Shown in pieces: positions 50,180-58,528 of a stretch of 64,000 nucleotides of DNA; position 1 is the first letter of the stretch; every line of letters begins with the position of its first letter. The notes under the pieces were generated by a model that made no database searches, had not been told where the DNA came from, and was given only the letters and a program-made list of their open reading frames with translations. The translations under genes were made by a program, and so were the position numbers. Source of the stretch: Crossiella sp. S99.2 (GTDB lineage: Bacteria; Actinomycetota; Actinomycetes; Mycobacteriales; Pseudonocardiaceae); NCBI RefSeq assembly GCF_023094165.1, contig NZ_JALMDK010000020.1:1-64000 (forward strand), written 5' to 3'.

Positions 50180-51835
50180 TCAGCCCGCCTTGCGGGCGCG
50201 CAGCAGGAAGCCGTCCAGCGGCAGCGGCGTGGTCCTGGTCAGCTCGAAACCCGCTGCGGCCAGTAGGGATCGGTAGTGCGACTCGGTGCGTTCGCGGCCG
50301 CCCACGTTGCACAGCATGTGGATGTCCCAGGGCACCGCGAGCGAATCGGTCGGCCCGGCCTCGGGCAACAGCCGTTCGATGATCATCAGCTCCGCGTGCT
50401 CGGGCATGGCCGCCGCACAGATGGCCAGGATCTCCTGGCAGCGGGCGTCATCCCAGTCGTGCAGCACCCGGGAGAGCAGGTAGACGTCACCGCCTGCGGG
50501 CACGGTCTTGGTGAAGTCGCCGGGCACCAGGGTGACCCGCTCGGCCACCGGCTCCAACGTCGGACCGGCGGTGACCAGGGCGCTGGGGAGGTCGAACAGG
50601 ATGCCGTGGGCAGTGGGGTTGGCGGTCAGCACGCGGGCGAGCAGTTCGCCGTTGCCGCCGGCGATGTCGATCACGGTGCCCGCGGCGGTGAAGTCGACCT
50701 GGCGGGTGAGTTCGCCGAACATCGCGTTGCTGGCGGCCATCGACTGGTGGAACAGCCCGGCCAGTTCGGGATCGCCTGCCAGGTGGGTGAAGTGGTGCGC
50801 GCCGAAGACCTTGGCGAAGGACTCCTCGCCGGTGCGCACGGCCTCGGTCAGCGCGCCGAACGATCGGTAGAAAGGCCCGCCGTACATCCGGGCGAGGGAG
50901 TGCATCGACCCGTCGACGTCGGTGCGCAGCAGTTCGCCCAGCTCGGTCAGCGCGTAGCCGGTGGGCACCGTGCGCACCAGGCCGAGGGTGGCCAGGTAGC
51001 GCAGCAGCCTGCCGAGGCTGTCCTGGTGCGTGCCGGTGGCCGCGGCCAGTGCGGGCACCGCGGCGGTACCGACCAGGTGGTCGGGCAGGCCGAGTTCGAC
51101 CGCGGCGGCGATGGCCTGGGTGGCCCAGGCGCCGGTGAGCAGGCGCAGCAGGCCCAGACCGGGTGCGGATTCGCGCAGGTGCGCGGCCAGCAGCGGCTGG
51201 ACATCGCCGGTGGAGATCAGTTCCAGGCGGCGGAAGGCCGGGTTCGGGTGCTGGGCGTCCCGGAAGTAGAGCACCGTGCAGTTCTCGTGCCGGTTGTAGC
51301 CGCCGCCGTCGGGCCGCAGGTGCGCGGCGACGATGCGCTGCACCCCGGCGAGCAGCACCGGATCGGCCGCAGGCACGGCCAGCGCGACGTGGTTCTCCCG
51401 GCCGTGGCGGCGTTCGTCGGTGGCCAGGTGCGCCAGTTCCGGCGGGGTGGCCATGGCGAAGATCTCCAGCTCGCGCGGCTGTCCGGCGGCATCGGTGACC
51501 GGGGCGCGCAGGATGCCGACCTGGAGTTCGGCGGCGGGCACCCCGTAGCGGCGGCTGAGCCGGTCGCGGACCACCACGCTGGGGGTCATCGCACCCACGT
51601 CGAGGCCGTGGTGGGCCAGCTCCTCGCGCAGCCCGTCCAGGGTGGCGGGGAAGATCAGCACGGCGGCGTGCGCGAAGCGGGTCCGGCCGGCCAGCGCGGC
51701 GCGTTCGGCCGGCGGCAGCGTGGGCATCGCCGCGGCCAGCACCGACTCGGTGTCGTTGGCGCGCACCAGTTCCAGGGTTGTTCGCAGACGGGTGCGGTCT
51801 GCCCCGGCCAGAATGGGGGCGAGGGTCGAGGTCAT
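50180..51835 (-). CDS. O-methyltransferase with unusual N-terminal domain
   Basis: A 551-residue protein. The C-terminal about 335 residues are a plant-type O-methyltransferase: a dimerisation helix (LLTGAWATQAIAAAVELGLPDHL), SAM motif VIDIAGGNGELLARVL, and LSRVLHDWDDARCQEIL with the catalytic His. The first about 215 residues are an extra domain I do not recognise, with RHGRENHVALAV and GYNRHENCTVLYFRD. ATG 51835, 16 bp after the hydroxylase stop. It probably methylates the product of the PobA-like hydroxylase. Confidence 0.82.
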   Translation of the reverse strand: MTSTLAPILAGADRTRLRTTLELVRANDTESVLAAAMPTLPPAERAALAGRTRFAHAAVLIFPATLDGLREELAHHGLDVGAMTPSVVVRDRLSRRYGVPAAELQVGILRAPVTDAAGQPRELEIFAMATPPELAHLATDERRHGRENHVALAVPAADPVLLAGVQRIVAAHLRPDGGGYNRHENCTVLYFRDAQHPNPAFRRLELISTGDVQPLLAAHLRESAPGLGLLRLLTGAWATQAIAAAVELGLPDHLVGTAAVPALAAATGTHQDSLGRLLRYLATLGLVRTVPTGYALTELGELLRTDVDGSMHSLARMYGGPFYRSFGALTEAVRTGEESFAKVFGAHHFTHLAGDPELAGLFHQSMAASNAMFGELTRQVDFTAAGTVIDIAGGNGELLARVLTANPTAHGILFDLPSALVTAGPTLEPVAERVTLVPGDFTKTVPAGGDVYLLSRVLHDWDDARCQEILAICAAAMPEHAELMIIERLLPEAGPTDSLAVPWDIHMLCNVGGRERTESHYRSLLAAAGFELTRTTPLPLDGFLLRARKAG

Positions 51836-51851
51836 GTGTGCTCCAGCGGTG

Positions 51852-53024
51852 TCAGATGCCGACGTAGTTCTCGGCGAAGAAGTCCTGGTGGGCGCGGGAA
51901 TCCCGCAGGCTGTCGAGCCGGGCGCGGCACAGCGCGCGCTGGAAGTCCGCCGCCGGATCGGCGCCGAGCGGACCGTGCAACAGGTTGATCATCCAGTGCG
52001 AGAACTCCTGCGCCCGCCAGATCCGGGGCAGGCAGGTGCGCGAGTAGGCGGCCAGCGCGCGTTCGTCATCGCGGAGCAGTGCGTCGGCCAGGGCCCCGGC
52101 CAGCACCTCGGCGGCCATGATCGCCAGGTTGGCGCCCTTGGCCGCGGACGGGCTGATCAGGCTGGCCGCGTCCCCGGCCAGGAACAGCCGGGCGTGCTGA
52201 AGCGGATCCAGGACGTCGGAACGCAGCCGGACCGGTTGACGCTCGGTGATCGGACCCTGCCGCAGCGGGCCGAACTCCTCGGTCCGCATCCGGACGCCGA
52301 GTTCGGCCCAGATCCGCTCGTCCGGCCACGCCGCCGGGGTGTCCGTCGGCGGGATCTGCAGGTAGTAGCGGGTGACCTCGGGACTGCGCGCCATGTGACC
52401 GGCGAAACCGTTGTCGTGCAAGGCATAGGTGACAGCGGCCATGCTCTGCGGCGCCTGGGCCAGCACGGCCAGCCAGGTGATGCCGTGATCGCGGGTGTGC
52501 CGGGAGACCGAGGCCGCCGCCACGGCCTGCCGGGTCACGCCGTTGCCGCCGTCACAGCCCGCGAGGAACCGGCCGGCGACCTCCCCGTCACCCTGGGCGT
52601 CGCGGTAACGGACAGTAGCCGTCTGCGGGTCGACCTCGGTGACCGTGGCGCCGAATCGGAGTTCGCCGCCCCGGCTCAGGTATTCGCTGATCAGATCGGT
52701 TACCAGGTGCTGTTGCGGATAAACGGTGTGCACCTCGCCGCGGCCCAGTTGGCCGTAACGGAGAGTGAATTCACCGTTCGCATCCCGGAACGCGCATACG
52801 TCGTGCGATCGCCCATTCCGGAGCATTCCGGCGGCTAACCCGTGCTCGGTGAGCACCCGGGCGCTGTGCGCGCTGAGGAATCCGGCCCTGGCCCGGGTCC
52901 ACACCTGGTCCCGGCTGGCCCTTTCCAGAATGAGCGTGTCAATTCCACTGGCACGTAACAGGTTGCCCAGCACGAGCCCGGATGGACCCGCGCCGACAAT
53001 GACCACGGCCCGTTGCTTGGCCAC
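51852..53024 (-). CDS. PobA-like aromatic 3-hydroxylase (p-hydroxybenzoate hydroxylase family)
   Basis: A 390-residue flavin hydroxylase of the same length as PobA. It contains VVIVGAGPSGLVLGNLL, VYPQQHLVTDLISEYL, FLAGCDGGNGVTR, ARSPEVTRYYLQIPP and the FAD motif LFLAGDAASLISPSAAKGANLA. EFSHWMINLL near the C-terminus is typical of PobA. It hydroxylates an aromatic acid next to the phenol. GTG 53024. It is co-directional with an O-methyltransferase, so a hydroxylation-methylation pathway is likely. Upstream DNA has three ATGATCAT-like sites. Confidence 0.85.
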   Translation of the reverse strand: MAKQRAVVIVGAGPSGLVLGNLLRASGIDTLILERASRDQVWTRARAGFLSAHSARVLTEHGLAAGMLRNGRSHDVCAFRDANGEFTLRYGQLGRGEVHTVYPQQHLVTDLISEYLSRGGELRFGATVTEVDPQTATVRYRDAQGDGEVAGRFLAGCDGGNGVTRQAVAAASVSRHTRDHGITWLAVLAQAPQSMAAVTYALHDNGFAGHMARSPEVTRYYLQIPPTDTPAAWPDERIWAELGVRMRTEEFGPLRQGPITERQPVRLRSDVLDPLQHARLFLAGDAASLISPSAAKGANLAIMAAEVLAGALADALLRDDERALAAYSRTCLPRIWRAQEFSHWMINLLHGPLGADPAADFQRALCRARLDSLRDSRAHQDFFAENYVGI

Positions 53025-53081
53025 GTTTCGCCGCTCCCTTATTCGCCGATGTGCGCGAGCAAGTTAGCAGGGCGGAATTGC

Positions 53082-53153
53082 GGATGATCATCGGGTATTG
53101 GCTGTTAAACTTGTCTCGCTGGATGATCATCCGAATGGGTTTAGATGATCACC
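53082..53153. promoter_or_regulatory. Cluster of three TGATCA operator-like sites
   Basis: GGATGATCATC at 53082-53092, a perfect 12-bp palindrome GGATGATCATCC at 53121-53132, and GATGATCACC at 53144-53153. Spacings are 39 and 22 bp between centres. They sit in an AT-rich promoter region ahead of the PobA-like gene, where no other sequence explains them. A regulator that binds them is not in the window. Confidence 0.65.
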
Positions 53154-53191
53154 GAAATAGGTGACGGCTTGAATGCGGCGTCGGCCGGAAG

Positions 53192-53662
53192 TCACTGCTT
53201 CCTGATATCGGCCGGGGTGCCGCCGGTCAGTTCCACCAGCTCGGCGAAAGTCGTGGCGAACAGGGTGTGCCGGGCGCCGCCGCCCGCCCACAGCTCCGGG
53301 TGACCGGCCAGGGTGACGTCGATCAGCGTGGGCAGCGGGGCCGGGTGCCCGATCGGCGCGACGCCGCCGACCGGCTGGCCGGTGGCCGCCAGCACCACCT
53401 CGGGATCGGCCCGCCTGAGCTTGGCCACGCCGAACTCGGCGGCGGCCTTGCGCAGGTCGACCCGGTGCGCGCCACTGCTGACAATGAGCACCGGGCCGTG
53501 GTCGCCGACGAACACCAGGCTGTTGGCCACCGCACCCACCGGACAGCCGACCAGCTCCGCGGCGGCCGCGGCGGTGGGCACGTCCTCGGGCAGGGTGACG
53601 ATCTTGGCGGCGCGCGGCAATCCACTCAACGCGGTCTCGACCCGGCGCACGGCGTCCTGCAT
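53192..53662 (-). CDS. YbaK/EbsC aminoacyl-tRNA deacylase
   Basis: A 156-residue YbaK/EbsC-family deacylase. It has AAAAAELVGCPVGAVANSLVF near the N-terminus and VDLRKAAAEFGVAKLRRADPEVV, then GQPVGGVAPIGHP in the C-terminal part, the family pattern. It removes mis-acylated amino acids (Cys- or Pro-type) from tRNA. ATG 53662, with AAAGGGG upstream. It is transcribed separately from the neighbouring subtilisin gene. Confidence 0.93.
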   Translation of the reverse strand: MQDAVRRVETALSGLPRAAKIVTLPEDVPTAAAAAELVGCPVGAVANSLVFVGDHGPVLIVSSGAHRVDLRKAAAEFGVAKLRRADPEVVLAATGQPVGGVAPIGHPAPLPTLIDVTLAGHPELWAGGGARHTLFATTFAELVELTGGTPADIRKQ

Positions 53663-53731
53663 GGCAACCCCTTTCCGTTGTGCGCGCAGGCTAACGGCCG
53701 CGGGGTTGCCGGGGGAACCTGATTTTCGCCG

Positions 53732-53744
53732 GTCCACAGTGGAC
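53732..53744. repeat. GTCCACAGTGGAC palindrome
   Basis: A perfect 13-bp palindrome in the non-coding region upstream of YbaK, next to palindromic repeat R6. A related partial copy (GTCCACAGTGG) is at 53882-53892. Confidence 0.55.
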
Positions 53745-53778
53745 CCCGTTGGCGAATCGACGGCAAGATCCGCACCCC

Positions 53779-53846
53779 CGTACCAGTTGGGCCAACTGGT
53801 ACGCCCACTTGGGCCAACTCGGCGTACGAGTTGGCCCAAGTGGGCG
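53779..53846. repeat. Intergenic palindromic repeat, copy R6
   Basis: Two hairpins lie in series. GTACCAGTTGG-G-CCAACTGGTAC (53780-53802) is a perfect odd-centred palindrome. A 20-bp perfect stem follows, at 53802-53821 and 53827-53846 (CGCCCACTTGGGCCAACTCG and its complement), with a 5-nt loop. It lies downstream of the leftward subtilisin gene, after its own terminator. Confidence 0.85.
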
Positions 53847-53890
53847 GAAGATCGGCATGCCAAGGCGAGTTCGCCGACAGCGTCCACAGT

Positions 53891-53923
53891 GGCACAGGGG
53901 CCGGGGTGCCCGGCCCCTGTGCC
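53891..53923 (-). terminator. Terminator of the subtilisin gene
   Basis: Arms GGCACAGGGGCCGG (53891-53904) and CCGGCCCCTGTGCC (53910-53923) form a perfect 14-bp stem with a 5-nt loop. It lies 7 bp beyond the leftward subtilisin stop (53931). Confidence 0.75.
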
Positions 53924-53930
53924 ACCCGGA

Positions 53931-56900
53931 TCAGCCGATCTCGTACGCCTTGAGCACTGTCTGCTCGACCGAGGACTCCCCGTCGGATGCCTTGGCCCGC
54001 AAGGACACGAAGCCGCCGGCCGGGTTGCGCACGGTTACCGACCAACCGGTCGGGGCCGGTTCGACCTTGGCCTGTTGCCAGGTGGCGCCGTCGTCGACCG
54101 AGTAGTCGACGGTGAGGTTGGTGGCCTTGGCCGTACCGTCCTGGCGGGGCACCGTGACTGGGATGGTGAAGTCCTGGCCGGCGGGGGCCAGGTTGTGGAT
54201 GTTCACCGGTGGCGCATAGCGGACGTTGAACAGCGGCAGCGCGCTGTCGCGAGGGCTGCGGAAGGTCCAGGCCGACTGGATCTTCGTGGCGGTGCGCCAC
54301 CACTGCGCGGTCCTGGTCACGTCGGCTTCCAGGCGGTACTCGTTGGCCCTGCCGCGCGGGAACACGCCCCGGCCCGGTTCGTGGTGCCGACCCAGTTCCT
54401 TGCCGTCGCCGTAGAGGGTCATCGAGCCCGTGTCATAACCCCACGCGGGCTGCACCACCCTGGGATGTCCGGCGGCGTCGGTGAACCAGGGCACGGTCAC
54501 GTCGATCAGGTTGCCCTTGGCCCAGGCCCACGGGTGGTTCTCGCCGAGTTCGTTGCTGGTGGTGCCGGTGAATCCGGGGCTGTGCACCGCCTTGTTCCAC
54601 TCCTGCCGGTAGGACTTGCCACCCTCCAGCCGCACCTTGGCCACCAGGTCGCCGGAGGCGTGGTAAACGCCGCTGACGTTGATCTCCCAGTCGCCGGGGG
54701 TGAAGTGCTCGACCCGTTCGCCGGAGCTGATCGCCTGGTTGTGCACGTTGACACCGATCCGGCCGCCGAAGGCGGAGATGTAGGAGCCGACGATGGCCGG
54801 ATCGTCCGCGCGGAAACCGTGGTAGGCCATGGTGACCGCGGCCAGGTCAGCGGTTCTGACCGGGTAGTCGAGCTTGGCCGGGACCTTGCCGGGGGAGGGG
54901 AAGGCCAGGTCGTAGCGGTATTTGCTGGCCGTGCGGGTGGTCAGGGACATCGGCCCGCCGGTCTTGGCGTACTCGGCGACCCTGGCCACCGAGGCGCCGT
55001 AGACCTTGATCGAGGGCAGCACCACCGGGTTCTCGTCGCTGTCGGGCTTCGCACCGGCGCGGAAGGGCGCCTCGTCGGTGGGGTAGAGCACGGTGGCCAC
55101 GCCCCCGGCGGCCTTGACGTTGCGGATCCGCTGGTACACCTCGTCATAACTGATCGAGCCCAGCCCGAGGACCACGATCTTGCCCTTGGCGTCGACCTTG
55201 GCCAGCTCCTCGACCGTGCCGCCACCGGCGTGCACGCTGGGCAGCTTCAGGTCGACCGCCTCCCGGGTGGCCCCGCGCAACCAGCCCGCGTACAGCTCGC
55301 TCCGGCGCGGGCCCTCGGTGAACAGCTCGACGTCCGGTTCCTCCAGCCGCTGGTTGTTGGCGTAGGCGAAATCGGGGGAGCTGACCCCGGGTGCGGACCA
55401 GCTGTACAGCTCGCTGAACCGGGTGCTGAGCCCGAAGCCCCAGCCCAGCATCTGCCCGGTTCGCTTGTCCCGGCTGAACATCTGCGAGACCCAGTAACCA
55501 CCCCTGGCCGCGGGCTGGTCGGTGCTGATCTTGACCTGCTTGGCCTGCCGCGCGTCGAAGTTCAGCGTGGTGGCCTTGCCGATGCGCAGTTCCGGGTTGG
55601 CGAAGGTGGTGATGCTCGGCTCCGCGCCAGGGCGCGGGGTGTACACCGAACCTTCCATCCGGTAGGTGCCCGGCGGGACCCGGGTGGCGCCGCTGAACGG
55701 GATCGGGTATTCCTTGCCGTCGTCCAGCCTGGTCAGCGAGAGCCTGCCCTGATCCTCCAGTGTGGCGAGTTTTCCGTCCCGGCGCAGGATCCTGGCGTTG
55801 ACGTCGTAGTGCTCGCCCTCCTCGTTCGCGCCGATCAGGGTGCGCAGGGTGGCGCCGCCGCCGGTGGCGGTGAGGGTGCCGGTGTAGTTTCCCGGCTTGG
55901 CCGCGCGCGGGGTGAACCCGACGGTGACGCCGGCCTGCCCGCCCGCGGGGACGGTCACCGTGTCCGCGGACAGCTTGACGGGACTGGCGGATCCGGGGAC
56001 ACCGGTGAGGTCGAGCTTGAGGTTGAGCGTCACCGGGGTGGGGCCGGTGTTGGTGTAGGTGACGGTGCGGTTTTCCGTTGCGGTTCCAGGCCATTTGAGG
56101 AACACGTTGTGCCCGCTCGGATTCGCGTGCACCTTGGTGGTGGTGGCCTTGCCCACGTCCAGCCGGCCGCTGCCGACCTCGAACACACCGTGCTCGGGCA
56201 CCGGGTTCGCGGTGGACACGAGCGCGGACTTGAGCTGCTCGGCGGTCCAGTCCGGGTGCTGCTGGGCCAGGATCGCCGCGCCACCGGACACGTGCGGGGT
56301 GGCCATGGAGGTGCCGGATGCCTTGGTGTAGCGCTCGTTCACCGGGGTGCCCATGGCCGTGCCGGTCGCCCGTGCGGCCACGATGTCACTGCCCGGGGCG
56401 GAGATCTCCGGCTTGACCGCGCCGTCCCCGTCCCGCGGGCCCATGCCGGAGAACGCCGAGCGGACCCCGGATTTGGTCAGGCTGCCCACGCTCAGCGCGA
56501 GGTCGGCGGTGGACGGACTGGCCACCCAGCCCGGGTGTCCCTGATTGCCCGCGGCCGCCACGAACAGCGTGTTGTGCTTGCGGGACAACGTGTTGACCGC
56601 CTGGGACATCGGGTCGGCGCCGTCGGTCGGGCCGCCGCCCAGGCTCAGGTTGACCACCTTGGCCTTGACCTCGGCCGCCGCCCAGGTCATGCCCGCGATG
56701 ATGTCGGCGAAACTGCCCTGACCGTAGTCGTTGAGCACCTTGCCCACGGCCAGGTCCGCCTCGGGCGCGACGCCCTTGTACTTGCCGCCCTCGGCCGCGC
56801 CGGAGCCGACCGCGGTGGCCGCCACGTGGGTGCCGTGCCCGTCGCCGTCCTTGACGTTGCCCTTGCCGCTGAAGTCCTTGCTGTGCTTGACCTTCCCGGC

Positions 56901-57623
56901 CACATCCGGGTGCGTGTCGTCGATCCCGGTGTCCAGCACCGCGACGGTCACCCCCTTGCCGGTGTGCCCGCCCTGCCACGCCACCGGCGCGCCGACCTGG
57001 CCGGCGCTGGTGTCCAGCGAGGCGGAAACCTTGCCGTTGAGCCAGATCTTGCGCAGCCCACCGGAGAACGCGGCCGGACCGGAGCGGGTGAGGTCCTGCC
57101 AGAACTCGGCCGCGCGTACCTTCTGCTGCTCCGCCGCCGCCAGGTTCACCTCCGGCAACTCCCGCCGCACCGTCAACCCGGCCGCAGCCGCCCCGCGGGC
57201 CGCCGCCTCCGGGTACTCCACCAGCAACGGCAGGTGCTTGCTGCGCGCGTCGTCGAAGCCCTGCCGGATCAGCCCGGTGATGTTGAACAGCTCGCGATCC
57301 AGGCGGCCCTCGGCCAGTGGCCGTTCCGCGCTCAACGGCACCAGGTACCAGTCGGTGCGATCGTTGCGGGTGACCGGGAACTGCCGGAACCCGATCGCCG
57401 CGCCCTCGCGACCCGCCTCGATGGCGAGGTTCCAGGCCCCGCCGGCGCCCGGCCGGGCCTGGACCCGGTCGCCGGTGATCAGGGTGACCTGGTGGGTGCT
57501 GCCCGCGATGGGTGCGGCGGGTGCGGCGGCCGGTGCGGCGGCGGCCGGTGGCAGCACCGCCAGGGTGGCGCTCGCGGTGGCCAGTGCCAGCAGCCCGGCC
57601 AGCATCCGTGGTCTTCGGCTCAT
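53931..57623 (-). CDS. Secreted subtilisin-family serine peptidase
   Basis: A 1230-residue S8 peptidase. It has a signal peptide (MSRRPRMLAGLLALATASATLAV..), a long propeptide-like region to about 200, then the catalytic domain. Asp is in VAVLDTGIDDTHPD (near 236), His in GDGHGTHVAATAVG (near 268), and Ser in SGTSMATPHVSGGAA (near 440). The second half has beta-sandwich domains and a PA-like insert. It probably degrades external proteins. ATG 57623. It has its own terminator and is followed by palindromic repeat R6. Confidence 0.92.
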   Translation of the reverse strand: MSRRPRMLAGLLALATASATLAVLPPAAAAPAAAPAAPIAGSTHQVTLITGDRVQARPGAGGAWNLAIEAGREGAAIGFRQFPVTRNDRTDWYLVPLSAERPLAEGRLDRELFNITGLIRQGFDDARSKHLPLLVEYPEAAARGAAAAGLTVRRELPEVNLAAAEQQKVRAAEFWQDLTRSGPAAFSGGLRKIWLNGKVSASLDTSAGQVGAPVAWQGGHTGKGVTVAVLDTGIDDTHPDVAGKVKHSKDFSGKGNVKDGDGHGTHVAATAVGSGAAEGGKYKGVAPEADLAVGKVLNDYGQGSFADIIAGMTWAAAEVKAKVVNLSLGGGPTDGADPMSQAVNTLSRKHNTLFVAAAGNQGHPGWVASPSTADLALSVGSLTKSGVRSAFSGMGPRDGDGAVKPEISAPGSDIVAARATGTAMGTPVNERYTKASGTSMATPHVSGGAAILAQQHPDWTAEQLKSALVSTANPVPEHGVFEVGSGRLDVGKATTTKVHANPSGHNVFLKWPGTATENRTVTYTNTGPTPVTLNLKLDLTGVPGSASPVKLSADTVTVPAGGQAGVTVGFTPRAAKPGNYTGTLTATGGGATLRTLIGANEEGEHYDVNARILRRDGKLATLEDQGRLSLTRLDDGKEYPIPFSGATRVPPGTYRMEGSVYTPRPGAEPSITTFANPELRIGKATTLNFDARQAKQVKISTDQPAARGGYWVSQMFSRDKRTGQMLGWGFGLSTRFSELYSWSAPGVSSPDFAYANNQRLEEPDVELFTEGPRRSELYAGWLRGATREAVDLKLPSVHAGGGTVEELAKVDAKGKIVVLGLGSISYDEVYQRIRNVKAAGGVATVLYPTDEAPFRAGAKPDSDENPVVLPSIKVYGASVARVAEYAKTGGPMSLTTRTASKYRYDLAFPSPGKVPAKLDYPVRTADLAAVTMAYHGFRADDPAIVGSYISAFGGRIGVNVHNQAISSGERVEHFTPGDWEINVSGVYHASGDLVAKVRLEGGKSYRQEWNKAVHSPGFTGTTSNELGENHPWAWAKGNLIDVTVPWFTDAAGHPRVVQPAWGYDTGSMTLYGDGKELGRHHEPGRGVFPRGRANEYRLEADVTRTAQWWRTATKIQSAWTFRSPRDSALPLFNVRYAPPVNIHNLAPAGQDFTIPVTVPRQDGTAKATNLTVDYSVDDGATWQQAKVEPAPTGWSVTVRNPAGGFVSLRAKASDGESSVEQTVLKAYEIG

Positions 57624-57735
57624 CGATGGAACCCCCTCAGTACACAACCGGGGCCGACGCCCCTACGAGAGTCATGTCCGGATCCCGACGCGAGTTCCCG
57701 TTGATCACTCCTTCGGCCTAAGCACCCATCCGCAC

Positions 57736-57837
57736 CGTGTTGGCCGTTGTCGTACGGTGTGTTGGCCGTTATGGACGGTGTGTTGGCCGAGTGGCGTACC
57801 AGTTCGGCCAAGACTGGGTACGACAACGGCCAACACG
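57736..57837. repeat. Intergenic palindromic repeat, copy R7
   Basis: The outer arms at 57736-57755 (CGTGTTGGCCGTTGTCGTAC) and 57818-57837 are a perfect 20-bp inverted repeat. Between them are two more TGTTGGCCG units and GGCGTACCAGTTCGGCCAA. The left half matches the left module of copy R1. It lies downstream of the leftward secreted protein gene stop at 57858. Confidence 0.85.
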
Positions 57838-57857
57838 CCGGCGAGGGGTGGGGTGGT

Positions 57858-58394
57858 TCAGCCGACTGGGCGGCTGCTGATTCGGAATCCGCCGGCGAGC
57901 ACTCGCTGTTCCGGTGCGGGCGCCAGGCACTTGGGGAGCTTGTCGGCGTCAACCGGGCCGGTGGTCCAGCCGCGGGCGGGTTCGCCGCCACCGCCGCTGT
58001 GCAGGCTGAAGCCGATCCGCTTGCCGCGCCAGTCCGCGATCTGCTGGTGGGTGTCCGACACGATCACCGACACGGTCGCCGACCGGCCGCCCGCGGAGGC
58101 GCAGTCCACCTCGCCGAGCGCCCACAGGGTGATGTTCTCCTTGGCGAAGTAGTGCGAGAGCCGCACGGTGCCCCAGGCCCGTTCCGGCTCCGGCTGGCCC
58201 AGCACCCGCAGTGCGTGCGCATCCAGCTTGATCCGCACGTCGTCGGCCTTGGTGAAGTACTCCAGCCGGGCGTTCCCGGTCACGCTGACCTCCCGCTTCG
58301 GCAGCTCCGGCGACGCGGCCTGCGCCGAACCCGCGGTGAGCGCGAGCGCCGTCACCGCGATCGAGACTCCCAGCACCCGTGTTGACCTGTGCAC
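57858..58394 (-). CDS. Secreted hypothetical protein
   Basis: A 178-residue exported protein. The signal STRVLGVSIAVTALALTAGSAQA is followed by EVSVTGNARLEYFTKADDVRIKLDAHA and HYFAKENITLWALGEVDC. There are two cysteines in the mature part, which may pair. I do not recognise the family. GTG 58394 follows GGGGAGG. It stands alone. Confidence 0.75.
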   Translation of the reverse strand: MHRSTRVLGVSIAVTALALTAGSAQAASPELPKREVSVTGNARLEYFTKADDVRIKLDAHALRVLGQPEPERAWGTVRLSHYFAKENITLWALGEVDCASAGGRSATVSVIVSDTHQQIADWRGKRIGFSLHSGGGGEPARGWTTGPVDADKLPKCLAPAPEQRVLAGGFRISSRPVG

Positions 58395-58462
58395 AACAAC
58401 CTCCCCAGGCAGGTGGGCCGGTTCGCCCACACCAGGACGATCTCCGGTCCGGCCCGGGGTCG

Positions 58463-58526
58463 CCTCCCACCCGCGGGGGACCGGTGGCGCCGGGCGGGGG
58501 AGCCTGGCTCCACCGCGGGTGGGAGG
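58463..58526 (-). terminator. Terminator-like hairpin of the methyltransferase operon
   Basis: Arms CCTCCCACCCGCGG (58463-58476) and CCGCGGGTGGGAGG (58513-58526) are perfectly complementary, with a 36-nt loop. It begins 2 bp beyond the leftward methyltransferase stop (58529). Confidence 0.55.
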
Positions 58527-58528
58527 GC

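Noticed and set aside
53663..53887. N-terminal extension of the YbaK protein through repeat R6
   Set aside because: The frame is open only because of the repeat. ATG 53662 gives the family N-terminus.
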